Of a stretch of DNA of 18,040 nucleotides, positions 1-6,548 are shown piece by piece. Location: NCBI GenBank assembly GCA_964450645.1, contig CAYVEB010000033.1, positions 1 through 18,040 of the forward strand, in the 5' to 3' direction. The DNA comes from JAKSPM01 sp964450645 (GTDB lineage: Bacteria > Bacillota > Clostridia > Oscillospirales > Oscillospiraceae). A program made the translations under genes and the position numbers. The notes below the pieces were generated by a model, which worked only from the letters and a program-made list of their open reading frames with translations, was not told the origin of the DNA and did not search any database. Numbering within the stretch: position 1 is the first letter of the stretch; each line of letters opens with the position of its first letter.

Positions 1-2206
1 AGGCGTCGCGGAAGGTGTTCATCTCATAGGCGGCCATCAGCAGCCCCAGCTGGGTGCCCAGGTGATGGTTGGAGACGCTGCCGGGGAAAGCGCGGTTCTC
101 AATCGTCTCCCACAGGCCGTATTTCAGATCGCCTTTTTGATAGTTGACGCCGATGATGCCGCGCTGGGGGCCGAAGAAGGTCTTGTGCGTGGAGCCGGTG
201 ACGATCTCCGCGCCCTCGGCGAAGGGGTTCTGGAAGTGGTCGCCCACCAGGCCCAGCACATGCGCCATATCGTACATGATCGTTGTGGGAATTTTTTGCT
301 CGTCCACGAACTGGCGGATCTCGGCCACGGGTTCCTTGTACAGCACCATGCTCTTGCCGAAGATGATCAGCTCCGGCCGGTACTGGGCGATGACCTTTTT
401 CGTCTCCTCAACGTCGATTTTATAGATGTTGTCCTTGCAGACCGGGAAATTGACCACGGCGTTGCGCTCGGTCACCGGATCGACGGCGATGTAGTCGTGC
501 AGCGCGCCCATGGGTTGGGCGGACAGGTGGCCGCCTTTGATAATGTGGTTGTTGAGCACATAGCCCAGGCGCGCGGGCGTCACCTTGCGATTAAGACGGT
601 TTTTCCAGTCCATTAGCGCGGAGAAAACCGCCATGTTGGACATCTGCCCGCTGATCACGCGGGTCTCCACCTCGGCGCAGCCCAGATACTGCCGCATTTG
701 CTCCACCAGGAGCTGCTCCACGCGGTCGATGAACTTCGTCCCCTGGTAGTAGAAGACGTCCTGGTCGTAGAAGGATTTGATCTTCTTGTGCTCGGCGTAG
801 CGAAAGGAGGGGTCGGAGGCCAAAAGCAGCTGCACGGCACGGCTGGCGGTGTTCTCCGAGGGAATCAGGTTGACGCAGCATTTCTGCCGCCAGCGGTGGT
901 TATCCGTCGCTGCGCGGATCAGCTCCAGCGCCTTGCCGGACAGGTCGCCGCCGGCTGCGGCGCCGCTTTCGCTGTTAGGGCGGTAGATGATCGGGCGGGC
1001 GAAGGGCGGCGCGTCCACGCGCATGTGGTAGGGCGGGAGAACCGCCTTCAGCCGCCGGCCACGGACGTCCACCTCCACAAGGTCGTCCTCCAGCACGTCG
1101 CTGGAAAGATAGGCCAGACCAATGGGACGCTTGGCGGTGTCGTCCAAGATCTTTGTGGCCAGGCCCTCGCCCTCGTGGCGGTAGTAGGGCACCATGGTGC
1201 CGCTGGTCACCCAGCCGATCTGTGCGCCGTCACGGTAGACCGACATTCCGGCGCGCATCACGCCACGGTCCAGCAGCGTGATGGGCACGATCCGCCTGGG
1301 CAGATCGTCCATCGCTGAAAAATCACGGTTCATAATTTTTTGGTATGCGGCAAATTGCCGCTGCAGCGGCGCGCGGCCAATAAAATCGCCCTTCTGCGGC
1401 GAGAAGCTTACGGCGAATTTCGCCAACGGCACGGCAAAAATGGGCATGGGATTGCCGTCGGGGTCCCGCCCCATCTCGTGGCCGTAGAGCGGCAGCGCCG
1501 CCTCCAGGCGCAGCGTGTCCCGCGCGCCGAGTCCGGCCGGCCTTGCGCCCAGTTCCACCAGGCGCGTCCAGAGCCACGCGGCCTGATCGGACGCGATATA
1601 CACCTCGAAGCCGAGCGGCTCACCGGTGTAGCCCGTCTTGGCGATGCGGACGGTGCGGCCCTCCAGCTGCAGGGTGTTCAGCGCGTTTTTGACCGGCTCG
1701 GTCAGCGCCTCGCCGCCGGACAGCCGCATCAAAAGCTCCTTGCTCCTGGGGCCTTGGACGGCGATGGCCGCAAGCTGCTGGGAAATGTCGGTAATGGTGC
1801 AATTGTACGGCTGCATGGCCGCTTGCAGATGCGCCAGGTCTTTGTCAATGTTCGCAGCGTTGACCACTAGGAGGTAACGCCCCTCCTCGAAGCGGTACAG
1901 GTACGCGTCGTCAATGGCGCTGCCGTCGGCCGCCGGAATCATGCAGTATTGCGCCTGGTTCACATCGAGCGATAGGACGTTGCCGCTGAGTACGTGCTGC
2001 AAAAATGCCACCATATCCGGGCCTTCCACAAGCAGCCGGCCCATATGGGACACGTCGAACAAGCTGCACGCGTGGCGGGTATACAGGTGCTCGGCCACGA
2101 TGCCGCTGGGATATTGCATCGGCATTTCCCAGCCGCCGAAGTCCACCATTGCGGCGCCTGCCTGGACATGGATGTCGTAGAGCTGTGTGCGTTTTAATTC
2201 GCCCAT
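1..2206 (-). CDS. gcvT-glyA: GcvT-GlyA fusion: aminomethyltransferase joined to serine hydroxymethyltransferase (partial)
   Basis: An open frame of 735 codons runs without a stop from the ATG at 2206 to the left edge, so the C-terminus is missing. Residues 1 to about 395 read as glycine cleavage T-protein: GGWEMPMQYP near the start, DVSHMG, KTGYTGEPLGFEVY and GDFIGR. T-protein releases ammonia from aminomethyl-H-protein and forms 5,10-methylene-THF. From about residue 410 the frame becomes a fold-type I PLP enzyme of the SHMT family: NLIPSENTAS, GQMSNMAVFSAL, and TGSTHKTFFGPQRG with the expected Schiff-base lysine at K675. SHMT combines methylene-THF and glycine into serine, so the two activities are consecutive. 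The SHMT half is divergent: the usual GKRYYGG-type segment reads FYYQGTKF. The start is fixed by AGGAGG 9 bases upstream. The family calls are strong; shared catalysis in one chain is inferred. Confidence 0.9.
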   Translation of the reverse strand, partial: MGELKRTQLYDIHVQAGAAMVDFGGWEMPMQYPSGIVAEHLYTRHACSLFDVSHMGRLLVEGPDMVAFLQHVLSGNVLSLDVNQAQYCMIPAADGSAIDDAYLYRFEEGRYLLVVNAANIDKDLAHLQAAMQPYNCTITDISQQLAAIAVQGPRSKELLMRLSGGEALTEPVKNALNTLQLEGRTVRIAKTGYTGEPLGFEVYIASDQAAWLWTRLVELGARPAGLGARDTLRLEAALPLYGHEMGRDPDGNPMPIFAVPLAKFAVSFSPQKGDFIGRAPLQRQFAAYQKIMNRDFSAMDDLPRRIVPITLLDRGVMRAGMSVYRDGAQIGWVTSGTMVPYYRHEGEGLATKILDDTAKRPIGLAYLSSDVLEDDLVEVDVRGRRLKAVLPPYHMRVDAPPFARPIIYRPNSESGAAAGGDLSGKALELIRAATDNHRWRQKCCVNLIPSENTASRAVQLLLASDPSFRYAEHKKIKSFYDQDVFYYQGTKFIDRVEQLLVEQMRQYLGCAEVETRVISGQMSNMAVFSALMDWKNRLNRKVTPARLGYVLNNHIIKGGHLSAQPMGALHDYIAVDPVTERNAVVNFPVCKDNIYKIDVEETKKVIAQYRPELIIFGKSMVLYKEPVAEIRQFVDEQKIPTTIMYDMAHVLGLVGDHFQNPFAEGAEIVTGSTHKTFFGPQRGIIGVNYQKGDLKYGLWETIENRAFPGSVSNHHLGTQLGLLMAAYEMNTFRDA

Positions 2207-2262
2207 TTCGGGTTCCTCCTTGAAAAAATCATGGCGTGGTTATGGTCAATATTGCTAAATCC

Positions 2263-2291
2263 ATAGTAATTTAACCCAGACAAAATGTCAA
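2263..2291 (-). promoter_or_regulatory. Promoter of the gcvT-glyA fusion
   Basis: On the minus strand, TTGACA (2291-2286) and TACTAT (2268-2263) are separated by exactly 17 bases, giving a sigma-A type promoter. The implied 5' leader is only about 50 bases, too short for a glycine riboswitch, and none is visible. A small TATGG/CCATA inverted repeat lies in the leader. Confidence 0.7.
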
Positions 2292-2316
2292 GTTTTTTCC
2301 GCCGCCAAAGTGCGAG

Positions 2317-2345
2317 AAAAAAAGACGCCCCTAATAGAAGCGCCT
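2317..2345 (-). terminator. Rho-independent terminator after the XRE gene
   Basis: On the minus strand a 9-bp stem (AGGCGCTTC with GGGGCGTCT, including G-U pairs) encloses the 5-base loop TATTA and is followed by six Ts. It separates the XRE gene from the downstream gcvT-glyA promoter. Confidence 0.75.
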
Positions 2346-2368
2346 GAGATTGCCGAAAAAGCCTTGCA

Positions 2369-2394
2369 GCGTTCGCACCCGCAGACGCGAACGC
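2369..2394. repeat. Inverted repeat GCGTTCGC/GCGAACGC
   Basis: A perfect 8-bp inverted repeat with a 10-base loop sits just beyond the XRE stop codon and before its terminator. It is followed on the minus strand by a short T run a few bases later. It may be an auxiliary terminator stem; its function is not determinable from sequence alone. Confidence 0.5.
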
Positions 2395-2400
2395 GGGAAA

Positions 2401-2643
2401 TTATTGGATTTCCTGTTCCAGCATTTCAAATTCCGGCGTGGAAAAGAACGCACCCAGAGAAATTTCCAGCCCATCGCATAGCTTTTTGATCGTGACGATG
2501 GAGATATCCCGTCTGCGGCTGTCCGTCATGCTATAGACGGTGGACGGCGTAACGCCCGACCGCGACGCCAGTTCATTGAGCGTGATTCCCCGCTCCCGGC
2601 ACAGCGCTTGAAAACGCTTCACCACCATATCCTTCACCGCCAT
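2401..2643 (-). CDS. XRE-family helix-turn-helix transcriptional regulator
   Basis: This 80-aa protein is essentially a single Cro/C1-type HTH domain. The hallmark pattern is visible at about residues 13-62: ITLNELASRSGVTPSTVYSM for the helix-turn-helix, then ISIVTIKKLCDGLEISLGAFF for the following helices. The acidic tail (EFEMLEQEIQ) is short and there is no second domain, so it probably acts only as a DNA-binding dimer. The ATG is preceded by GAGGTGATC. It is divergent from the 64-aa gene at 2746, and the 102-bp gap is filled with dyad sequences, which fits autoregulation plus control of the neighbour (inferred). A terminator follows. The effector signal is unknown. Confidence 0.88.
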   Translation of the reverse strand: MAVKDMVVKRFQALCRERGITLNELASRSGVTPSTVYSMTDSRRRDISIVTIKKLCDGLEISLGAFFSTPEFEMLEQEIQ

Positions 2644-2674
2644 ACGATCACCTCATGTGTGATTGTAGCTTTTT

Positions 2675-2704
2675 TTACGCAAACGCGTATACGCACTTGC
2701 GTAA
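2675..2704. promoter_or_regulatory. Composite dyad, candidate XRE operator
   Basis: TTACGCAA (2675-2682) and TTGCGTAA (2697-2704) form a perfect 8-bp inverted repeat with a 14-base spacer. The spacer contains the 10-bp palindrome GCGTATACGC (2685-2694). The right arm overlaps the -35 hexamer of the plus-strand promoter, the typical position for a repressor site. Assignment to the adjacent XRE protein is inferred from location. Confidence 0.6.
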
Positions 2705-2728
2705 TTCTAAAAAGTATATTATACTTTT
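2697..2728 (+). promoter_or_regulatory. Promoter of the 64-aa gene, with palindrome over the -10 box
   Basis: TTGCGT (2697-2702) and TATACT (2720-2725) are spaced 17 bp apart. The -10 box lies within a 9+1+9 perfect palindrome, AAAAGTATA-T-TATACTTTT (2710-2728). The promoter is therefore covered at both hexamers by dyad symmetry, which suggests tight repression. Confidence 0.65.
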
Positions 2729-2745
2729 CTCAGGAGGTGTATACG

Positions 2746-2940
2746 ATGGCGGACTACCAGAAAATGTACAATCTTCTTTGCAGCGCCGCATCTGAGGCGA
2801 TTGACGCGCCGCCCGAAAAAGCAAAGCGGCTTTTGCAAAATGCGTTGTATGCGGCGGAGGAAATATACATCCACACCTGTGGGGGAGACCGGGAAGAAAC
2901 AAAACCGCAGGTTTCTCAAAAATCAAATTTTCGCTCCTGA
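2746..2940 (+). CDS. Small protein of unknown function paired with an XRE regulator
   Basis: This 64-aa protein begins MADYQKMYNLLCSAASEAID and is mostly helical in character through KAKRLLQNALYAAEEIYI, followed by a polar, probably disordered tail. The DYQKMY...AAEEIYI pattern resembles small Firmicute proteins of unknown function that often sit near phage-like or XRE genes; that resemblance is from memory. The start is supported by CAGGAGGTG 6 bases upstream. An in-frame upstream ATG at 2608 lies inside the divergent XRE gene and is not a plausible start. The well-formed promoter and strong ribosome site argue that it is expressed. No enzymatic motif is seen. Confidence 0.7.
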   Translation: MADYQKMYNLLCSAASEAIDAPPEKAKRLLQNALYAAEEIYIHTCGGDREETKPQVSQKSNFRS

Positions 2941-3000
2941 TACGATTCTCCCATGGATACAGCGTCCTTGCGGTGGGGACTTCGCGCGTGCGGATTTATT

Positions 3001-3026
3001 TAAAACGCCCGCCGTCACCGGCGGCG
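3001..3026 (-). terminator. Possible terminator overlapping the stop of the ParB-like frame
   Basis: On the minus strand, CGCCG (3026-3022) pairs with CGGCG (3014-3010) around a 7-base loop, followed by GGCG and a T/A-rich tail starting TTTTA. The stop codon of the ParB-like frame (3017-3015) falls in the loop. The stem is short, so this is tentative. Confidence 0.35.
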
Positions 3027-3290
3027 AGGACGTTTTTGCAGCAGCGCGGAGATATACGCCTTTGTCTGTGCCGCGTTCAAGCGGTGCTTTGCCAGGTACT
3101 CGACTGCCGCCAGCTGTTTGTCTTGACCGGGCAGACGCTGCAGCGCAAGCGCGTGCAGCCGCGACAGGCCGTGGAGCGCCAGCGCCGCCGCGACCGGGCC
3201 TTGCGGCGATTGGGGAACCTGCCGCGTGGCGGCGCGGCTTGGCCCTTGGCGCGGGAACCGCACCGCCCGCCGTCTCCGGCGGGACGCCAT
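3015..3290 (-). CDS. Small ParB/Noc helix-turn-helix-like ORF, possibly a gene remnant
   Basis: This 91-aa frame has an arginine-rich N-terminus of doubtful reality, then a C-terminal half that resembles the HTH region of ParB/Noc proteins. GLSRLHALALQRLP lines up with the common LTERHARALLRLP motif, and KQLAAVEYLAKHRLN followed by AAQTKAYISALL with the helix ending in VxQTExxI. Full-length ParB/Noc proteins are about 270-300 aa with an N-terminal CTPase domain, absent here. The ATG at 3290 has only a weak ribosome site. The best nearby one (GGGAGG, 7 bases before the ATG at 3342) opens a different frame that reads as low-complexity sequence. This suggests a truncated, frameshifted remnant or a mis-framed small gene. 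The homology is from motif memory. Confidence 0.35.
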   Translation of the reverse strand: MASRRRRRAVRFPRQGPSRAATRQVPQSPQGPVAAALALHGLSRLHALALQRLPGQDKQLAAVEYLAKHRLNAAQTKAYISALLQKRPRRR

Positions 3291-3464
3291 GCGGCGCCTG
3301 GTGCGGGCGCGTGTGAAATTTTTTCATCTGCGCTGTCGGCATGGCGTTGCCTCCCGTCGGTTCCAATCTACAGTTTTCCTCTACCTACAAATTTATTCTA
3401 CAATCCCGCGGCGCAAAATCCCGCGAAACCCGACGCCGGAAAGGCGAAAATTGCGCGCCGGTGG

Positions 3465-3493
3465 TTGCAAGTTGAAAAAAGCTGTGTTATAAT
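3465..3493 (+). promoter_or_regulatory. Consensus sigma-A promoter without an obvious gene
   Basis: TTGCAA (3465-3470) and a perfect TATAAT (3488-3493) are separated by exactly 17 bp, predicting a transcript starting near 3500. The next convincing coding start is at 3918, more than 400 bases away. The promoter may therefore serve a non-coding RNA or give the FemAB operon a long leader. Confidence 0.55.
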
Positions 3494-3499
3494 AACCGC

Positions 3500-3690
3500 A
3501 CAAGCTACGAATCGAGCCCGCTTCGCTGGGCTTCGATTTGGGAATCTGCGCCTTGCTGCAGCGCACGTTTGCAGGGTGTAAGGTATTTTTCGCCGCATAC
3601 GCGCCGCGGCAAAAAGTGATTTTAACTTTTTTCGCGCGGGTGAACTGCGCGAACTCTGCGAAGCTTTTAAGACGCATCCACAGCTGTGAA
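3500..3690 (+). other. Hairpin-rich intergenic element, candidate ncRNA or dispersed repeat
   Basis: The stretch between the ParB-like frame and the FemAB gene contains no convincing CDS but has several stems. AATCGAGCCC pairs with GGGCTTCGATT around GCTTCGCT (3510-3538). TGCGC/GCGCA lies at about 3547-3565. AAAAAGT pairs with ACTTTTT around GATTTTA (about 3611-3631). TTCGCGC pairs with GCGCGAA around a 9-base loop (about 3630-3653). It follows directly on a consensus promoter. Known RNAs were considered: no tRNA, SRP GGAA-loop motif or T-box AGGGTGG motif is present. It could be a novel structured RNA, a 6S-like RNA or a chromosomal repeat of the REP/MITE kind. Confidence 0.35.
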
Positions 3691-3782
3691 CCGCTGATGA
3701 TTCATTATAAGTTGCATCGCGCCCTTCCGTATTGCGTCAAGGCACAATCATTTAAAAATTTGAATTTATTAAAATACAAAAA

Positions 3783-3824
3783 ATTCCAGATGTTCCCGCG
3801 CTTGCCTGGGCGGACATTTGGAAT
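3783..3824 (-). terminator. Hairpin with minus-strand T tail upstream of the FemAB gene
   Basis: ATTCCAGATGT and ACATTTGGAAT form a stem of about 11 bp with one G-T pair, enclosing a GC-rich inner section. The T run follows on the minus strand only (complement of 3778-3782), so it would terminate antisense transcription. On the plus strand it would be an RNA hairpin in the femAB leader. No minus-strand gene that needs it is visible just upstream. Confidence 0.4.
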
Positions 3825-3917
3825 CCTAATAACGACCTTGCCGAAAAGCTCCCCGTCGTGGGCAAATCCAACGGGAGCGCTTTTGGCATGGAAAAAAGCG
3901 TTTTATGGAGATTCTAT

Positions 3918-5021
3918 ATGACCGAACGTGTTACACAGGAAACCTTGCCGGAGTTTGAAGCCTTTCTTCAGTCCCATCCCAAGGGGCACTTTGCCCAGAG
4001 CTATGCCTGGTCAAAGCAAAAACCCCTGTGGCACTGGGAGGCCATTGTCTGCCGGGGCCAGGATGGGAAAATTAAGGGTGCGATCTCCGTCCTCATCCGC
4101 CGGGTGACCAAGCTGCCGTATACCATGGTCTATAGCTGCCGCGGCCCTGTCTGCGACCCGGACGACCACGAGACGCTGCGCGAGCTGATCGAAGCCGTCA
4201 AGGCGCTGGCAAAGGAGTACCGGGCCTATGTGTTCAAAATCGACCCGGACATTCCCTCCTCCAACGAGTCGTTTGTGGACGCCATGCACGCGCTGGGCTT
4301 CCGCAGCAAGGAGGGCGGCAAGGGCTTCGAGGCCATTCAGCCCCGGTATGTGTTCCGCCTGGATGTGGCGGGCAAGACCAACGAGGAATTGATGGCGCAG
4401 TTCCACCAGAAATGGCGTTACAACATCCGTCTGGCCTACCGCAAGGGTGTGGAGATCAGAATTTGCGGCCAGGAGATGATCCCGGCCTTTGCCGAGCTGA
4501 TGCTCGTTACCGGCGTGCGCGACGGTTTCGTCACCCGCGATCCGTCGTATTTTTCCAATATGCTGAAGAACCTGGGCGAGCACGTCCGGCTGTATATGGC
4601 CTTTTACCAGGGCCAGCCCATCGCCGGGACGATTGCCATCTGGTACGGGGACAAGGTCTGGTACCTCTATGGCGCCAGCTCCAACGAGCACCGCAACCTG
4701 ATGCCCAACTATGCGCTGCAATGGGAGATGATCCAGTGGGCCACTGAAAAAGGCTGCCGCCTGTACGACTTCCGGGGCGTTCCCGGCCTGGTGCCGGAGG
4801 ATCACCCGCTGTACGGCCTGGTACGCTTTAAGCAAGGCTTCGGCGGGGAGTATACGGAGTTCGTCGGCGAGATGGACCTGGTGCTCAAGCCGGTGATCTA
4901 CGCGTGCGCGGAAAAGGGATTTGAAATTCTGCGCCATCTGCGGGCCAAGGCGTATCTGCACAAGCACCGGGATAAAAAGACGGACCACGTGAAAGGAACC
5001 CCGCGTACCGCAAGCCAATAA
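3918..5021 (+). CDS. FemAB/FemX-family peptidoglycan bridge aminoacyltransferase
   Basis: This 367-aa protein has the features of the FemABX family, tandem GNAT-like proteins that add amino acids from aminoacyl-tRNA to the stem peptide of lipid II on the cytoplasmic side of the membrane. Recognisable segments include FAQSYAWSKQKP at the N-terminus, YVFRLDVAGKTNEELMAQFH, WRYNIRLAYRKGVEI in the middle, YLYGASSNEHRNLMPNYALQ, and YDFRGVPG plus VRFKQGFGGEYTEFVGEMDL in the C-terminal GNAT half. These match the family pattern from knowledge. The start at 3918 is chosen because GGAG lies 7 bases upstream; the frame stays open further upstream, with a GTG at 3858. The next gene begins 26 bp after the stop, so the pair is probably co-transcribed. 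The amino acid transferred cannot be read from sequence. Confidence 0.88.
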   Translation: MTERVTQETLPEFEAFLQSHPKGHFAQSYAWSKQKPLWHWEAIVCRGQDGKIKGAISVLIRRVTKLPYTMVYSCRGPVCDPDDHETLRELIEAVKALAKEYRAYVFKIDPDIPSSNESFVDAMHALGFRSKEGGKGFEAIQPRYVFRLDVAGKTNEELMAQFHQKWRYNIRLAYRKGVEIRICGQEMIPAFAELMLVTGVRDGFVTRDPSYFSNMLKNLGEHVRLYMAFYQGQPIAGTIAIWYGDKVWYLYGASSNEHRNLMPNYALQWEMIQWATEKGCRLYDFRGVPGLVPEDHPLYGLVRFKQGFGGEYTEFVGEMDLVLKPVIYACAEKGFEILRHLRAKAYLHKHRDKKTDHVKGTPRTASQ

Positions 5022-5047
5022 TCGTTTAATACACAGGAGGAGACGCC

Positions 5048-6139
5048 ATGAAAGCCTATATCGTCGAGCGCCAGGATTTAATTCACAACATTGAGCTGTT
5101 GATGCGGCGCGCCGGGTCTGTGCCCATCTGGGGCGTTTTGAAAGCGAACGGCTATGGCATTGGCCTGATTCCGCTGGCGAAGATCCTGTCTGAGCAGGGA
5201 ATCCGCCAGTTTTGCGTGACGGAGCTGCGCGAGGCGCAGCTCCTTCGGGAGAACGGCTTCGCCGAGGAGCAGATTTTGATGCTCCGCTCCACCTCCGATC
5301 CGGAGGAGATCAACCAGCTGCTGGATCTGCACGTGATCATGACGGTCGGCTCGTTTGAAACGGCGATTGCCATCAACGGTGTCGCGGGCGCCAGATCGGA
5401 TATAGCGGAGGTTCACCTGACCATCGACACGGGCATGGGCCGCTACGGTTTCCTCCCCAACGAAACGGAAAAGCTGATTTCCGTCTATCAGTATATGAAA
5501 AACATCGCCGTCAGCGGGATCTACACGCACTTCAACTGCGCCTACCGGAAGGCCAAGCTGACGCGGCAGCAGTACGCGCGGTTTATGCAAACCGTCCACG
5601 CGCTGCAAGAGGCCGGGTACGAAACCGGCACGGTGCATTGCTGCAATTCCTCGGCGTTCCTACGCTACCCGGAGATGTACTGCGGCGGTGTGCGGCTCGG
5701 CTCGGCGTTTTTGGGCAGGATCCCGTTCCGCACCGAACTAAATCTGCGCCAGATCGGCCACATGGAGGCCACGGTGGAGGAGATCCGCTGGCTGCCCAAG
5801 GGGCACACCTGCGGCTACGGCGCGGCGTGGAAGGCCAAGGAGCCGACAAAAGTCGCCACTGTCGGCGTGGGCTGGTACAACGGCTTCGGCGCTGAGCGCC
5901 GAGAGGACACCTTCCGGGTCAAGGACAGTATTCACGGGGTTTTGCACCATCTGAAAAACCTGCTGTTTCGCCACAGCATTCTGGTCACGGTCAACGGGGA
6001 AAAATGCCGCGTGTTGGGGCATATCGCCATGGTACACACGTTTGTCGACGTCACCGATATCGACTGCGCCGTGGGTGACAAGGTCGTTTTGCAGGTCAAC
6101 CCGCTGCTGGCCCGCGGGGTCAAAATTCTGTACCGCTGA
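5048..6139 (+). CDS. Alanine racemase-family PLP enzyme with non-canonical active site
   Basis: The 363-aa protein has the full alanine racemase layout: PLP barrel with the Schiff-base lysine K32 in VLKANGYGIG, IDTGMGRYGF, the histidine in YTHFN, and GVRLGSAFLG keeping the arginine that contacts the PLP pyridine nitrogen. Several positions differ from the textbook enzyme. The second catalytic base is normally the tyrosine of GYADG; here the segment is GWYNG, with Trp276 at that place and Tyr277 one residue later. The CMDQ motif of the C-terminal domain reads AMVH (327-330). The lysine usually found before VDTGM is threonine. The start is supported by CAGGAGGAG. Pairing with a FemAB enzyme suggests a cell-wall amino acid role. 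It may racemise another amino acid or be a specialised second Alr. A strong hairpin follows. Confidence 0.85.
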   Translation: MKAYIVERQDLIHNIELLMRRAGSVPIWGVLKANGYGIGLIPLAKILSEQGIRQFCVTELREAQLLRENGFAEEQILMLRSTSDPEEINQLLDLHVIMTVGSFETAIAINGVAGARSDIAEVHLTIDTGMGRYGFLPNETEKLISVYQYMKNIAVSGIYTHFNCAYRKAKLTRQQYARFMQTVHALQEAGYETGTVHCCNSSAFLRYPEMYCGGVRLGSAFLGRIPFRTELNLRQIGHMEATVEEIRWLPKGHTCGYGAAWKAKEPTKVATVGVGWYNGFGAERREDTFRVKDSIHGVLHHLKNLLFRHSILVTVNGEKCRVLGHIAMVHTFVDVTDIDCAVGDKVVLQVNPLLARGVKILYR

Positions 6140-6168
6140 GCTTGCGCCGCATATTAAAAAAATGAACG

Positions 6169-6206
6169 CCAAGCGGCGTGGGAGCAAAATCTCCCGCGCC
6201 GCTTGG
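6169..6206. terminator. Strong hairpin between convergent genes, bidirectional terminator
   Basis: CCAAGCGGCG and CGCCGCTTGG pair perfectly, continued by GGGAG/CTCCC around CAAAAT with small mismatches. On the minus strand a run of seven Ts follows a few bases later, so it ends the 6661-6207 operon. On the plus strand it lies 30 bases after the racemase stop. Confidence 0.75.
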
Positions 6207-6548
6207 CTATTTCCAGCTTGCCCAGACCTCGGGGCGGTAGCCCACCGTTGCCTGCCGTCCGTTGCGCACGATGGGCGTCTTCATCAGCCTGGGGTTGTCA
6301 AACACCTTGTCCTCCTTGGCGCGCGGATCGTCCAGATAGCGCATGAGGTCGATTTCGGGCGACTTGGCGTCCCAGTCGATCAGCTGGTCGATTCCGCCCA
6401 CCGCCCGCAGGACGCTCTCAAATTCGCCGCCCGACATGCCGTACCTGAGCAGATCCACGCGCTGGAACGCGATCCGCCGCTCCTTGAAATAGCGCTCGGC
6501 CTTTTTGGTGTCGAAGCTCTTGCTGGTTCCGAAAATTTGAATGTTCAT
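6207..6548 (-). CDS. ArsC/Spx-like thioredoxin-fold protein lacking the usual cysteine
   Basis: This 113-aa protein has the length and fold pattern of the ArsC/Spx/YffB family: an N-terminal strand (MNIQIFG), a redox loop, KKAERYFKERRIAFQRVDLL, and the C-terminal LMKTPIVRNGRQATVGYRPE with the family cis-proline (TP). In family members the loop is typically GxKxCxTxKKA. Here residues 7-17 read GTSKSFDTKKA, with serine at the expected cysteine; only a sequencing error would restore it. The protein is therefore probably not a thiol reductase. It could bind a partner (as Spx binds RNA polymerase) or be degenerating. The start codon overlaps the stop of the upstream 38-aa gene (ATGA), implying translational coupling. 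Confidence 0.85.
   Translation of the reverse strand: MNIQIFGTSKSFDTKKAERYFKERRIAFQRVDLLRYGMSGGEFESVLRAVGGIDQLIDWDAKSPEIDLMRYLDDPRAKEDKVFDNPRLMKTPIVRNGRQATVGYRPEVWASWK

Noticed and set aside
2207..2262. Glycine riboswitch upstream of the gcvT-glyA fusion
   Set aside because: Considered because gcv operons often have one, but the leader from the predicted start site is only about 50 bases and lacks aptamer-like stems.
2923..3366. 147-aa minus-strand frame with a good ribosome site at 3342
   Set aside because: Beyond its first residues it is low-complexity Ala/Pro/Arg sequence typical of an unused frame in GC-rich DNA; the ParB-like residues are in another frame.
3500..3690. tRNA, SRP RNA or T-box in the hairpin-rich gap
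   Set aside because: No cloverleaf with a TTCGA loop in the right place, no GGAA apical-loop motif and no AGGGTGG antiterminator motif were found.
4011..5018. Long 335-aa minus-strand frame inside the FemAB gene
   Set aside because: It lies antisense to a clearly recognisable gene, has no ribosome site and no family resemblance; GC-rich codon bias produces such shadows.
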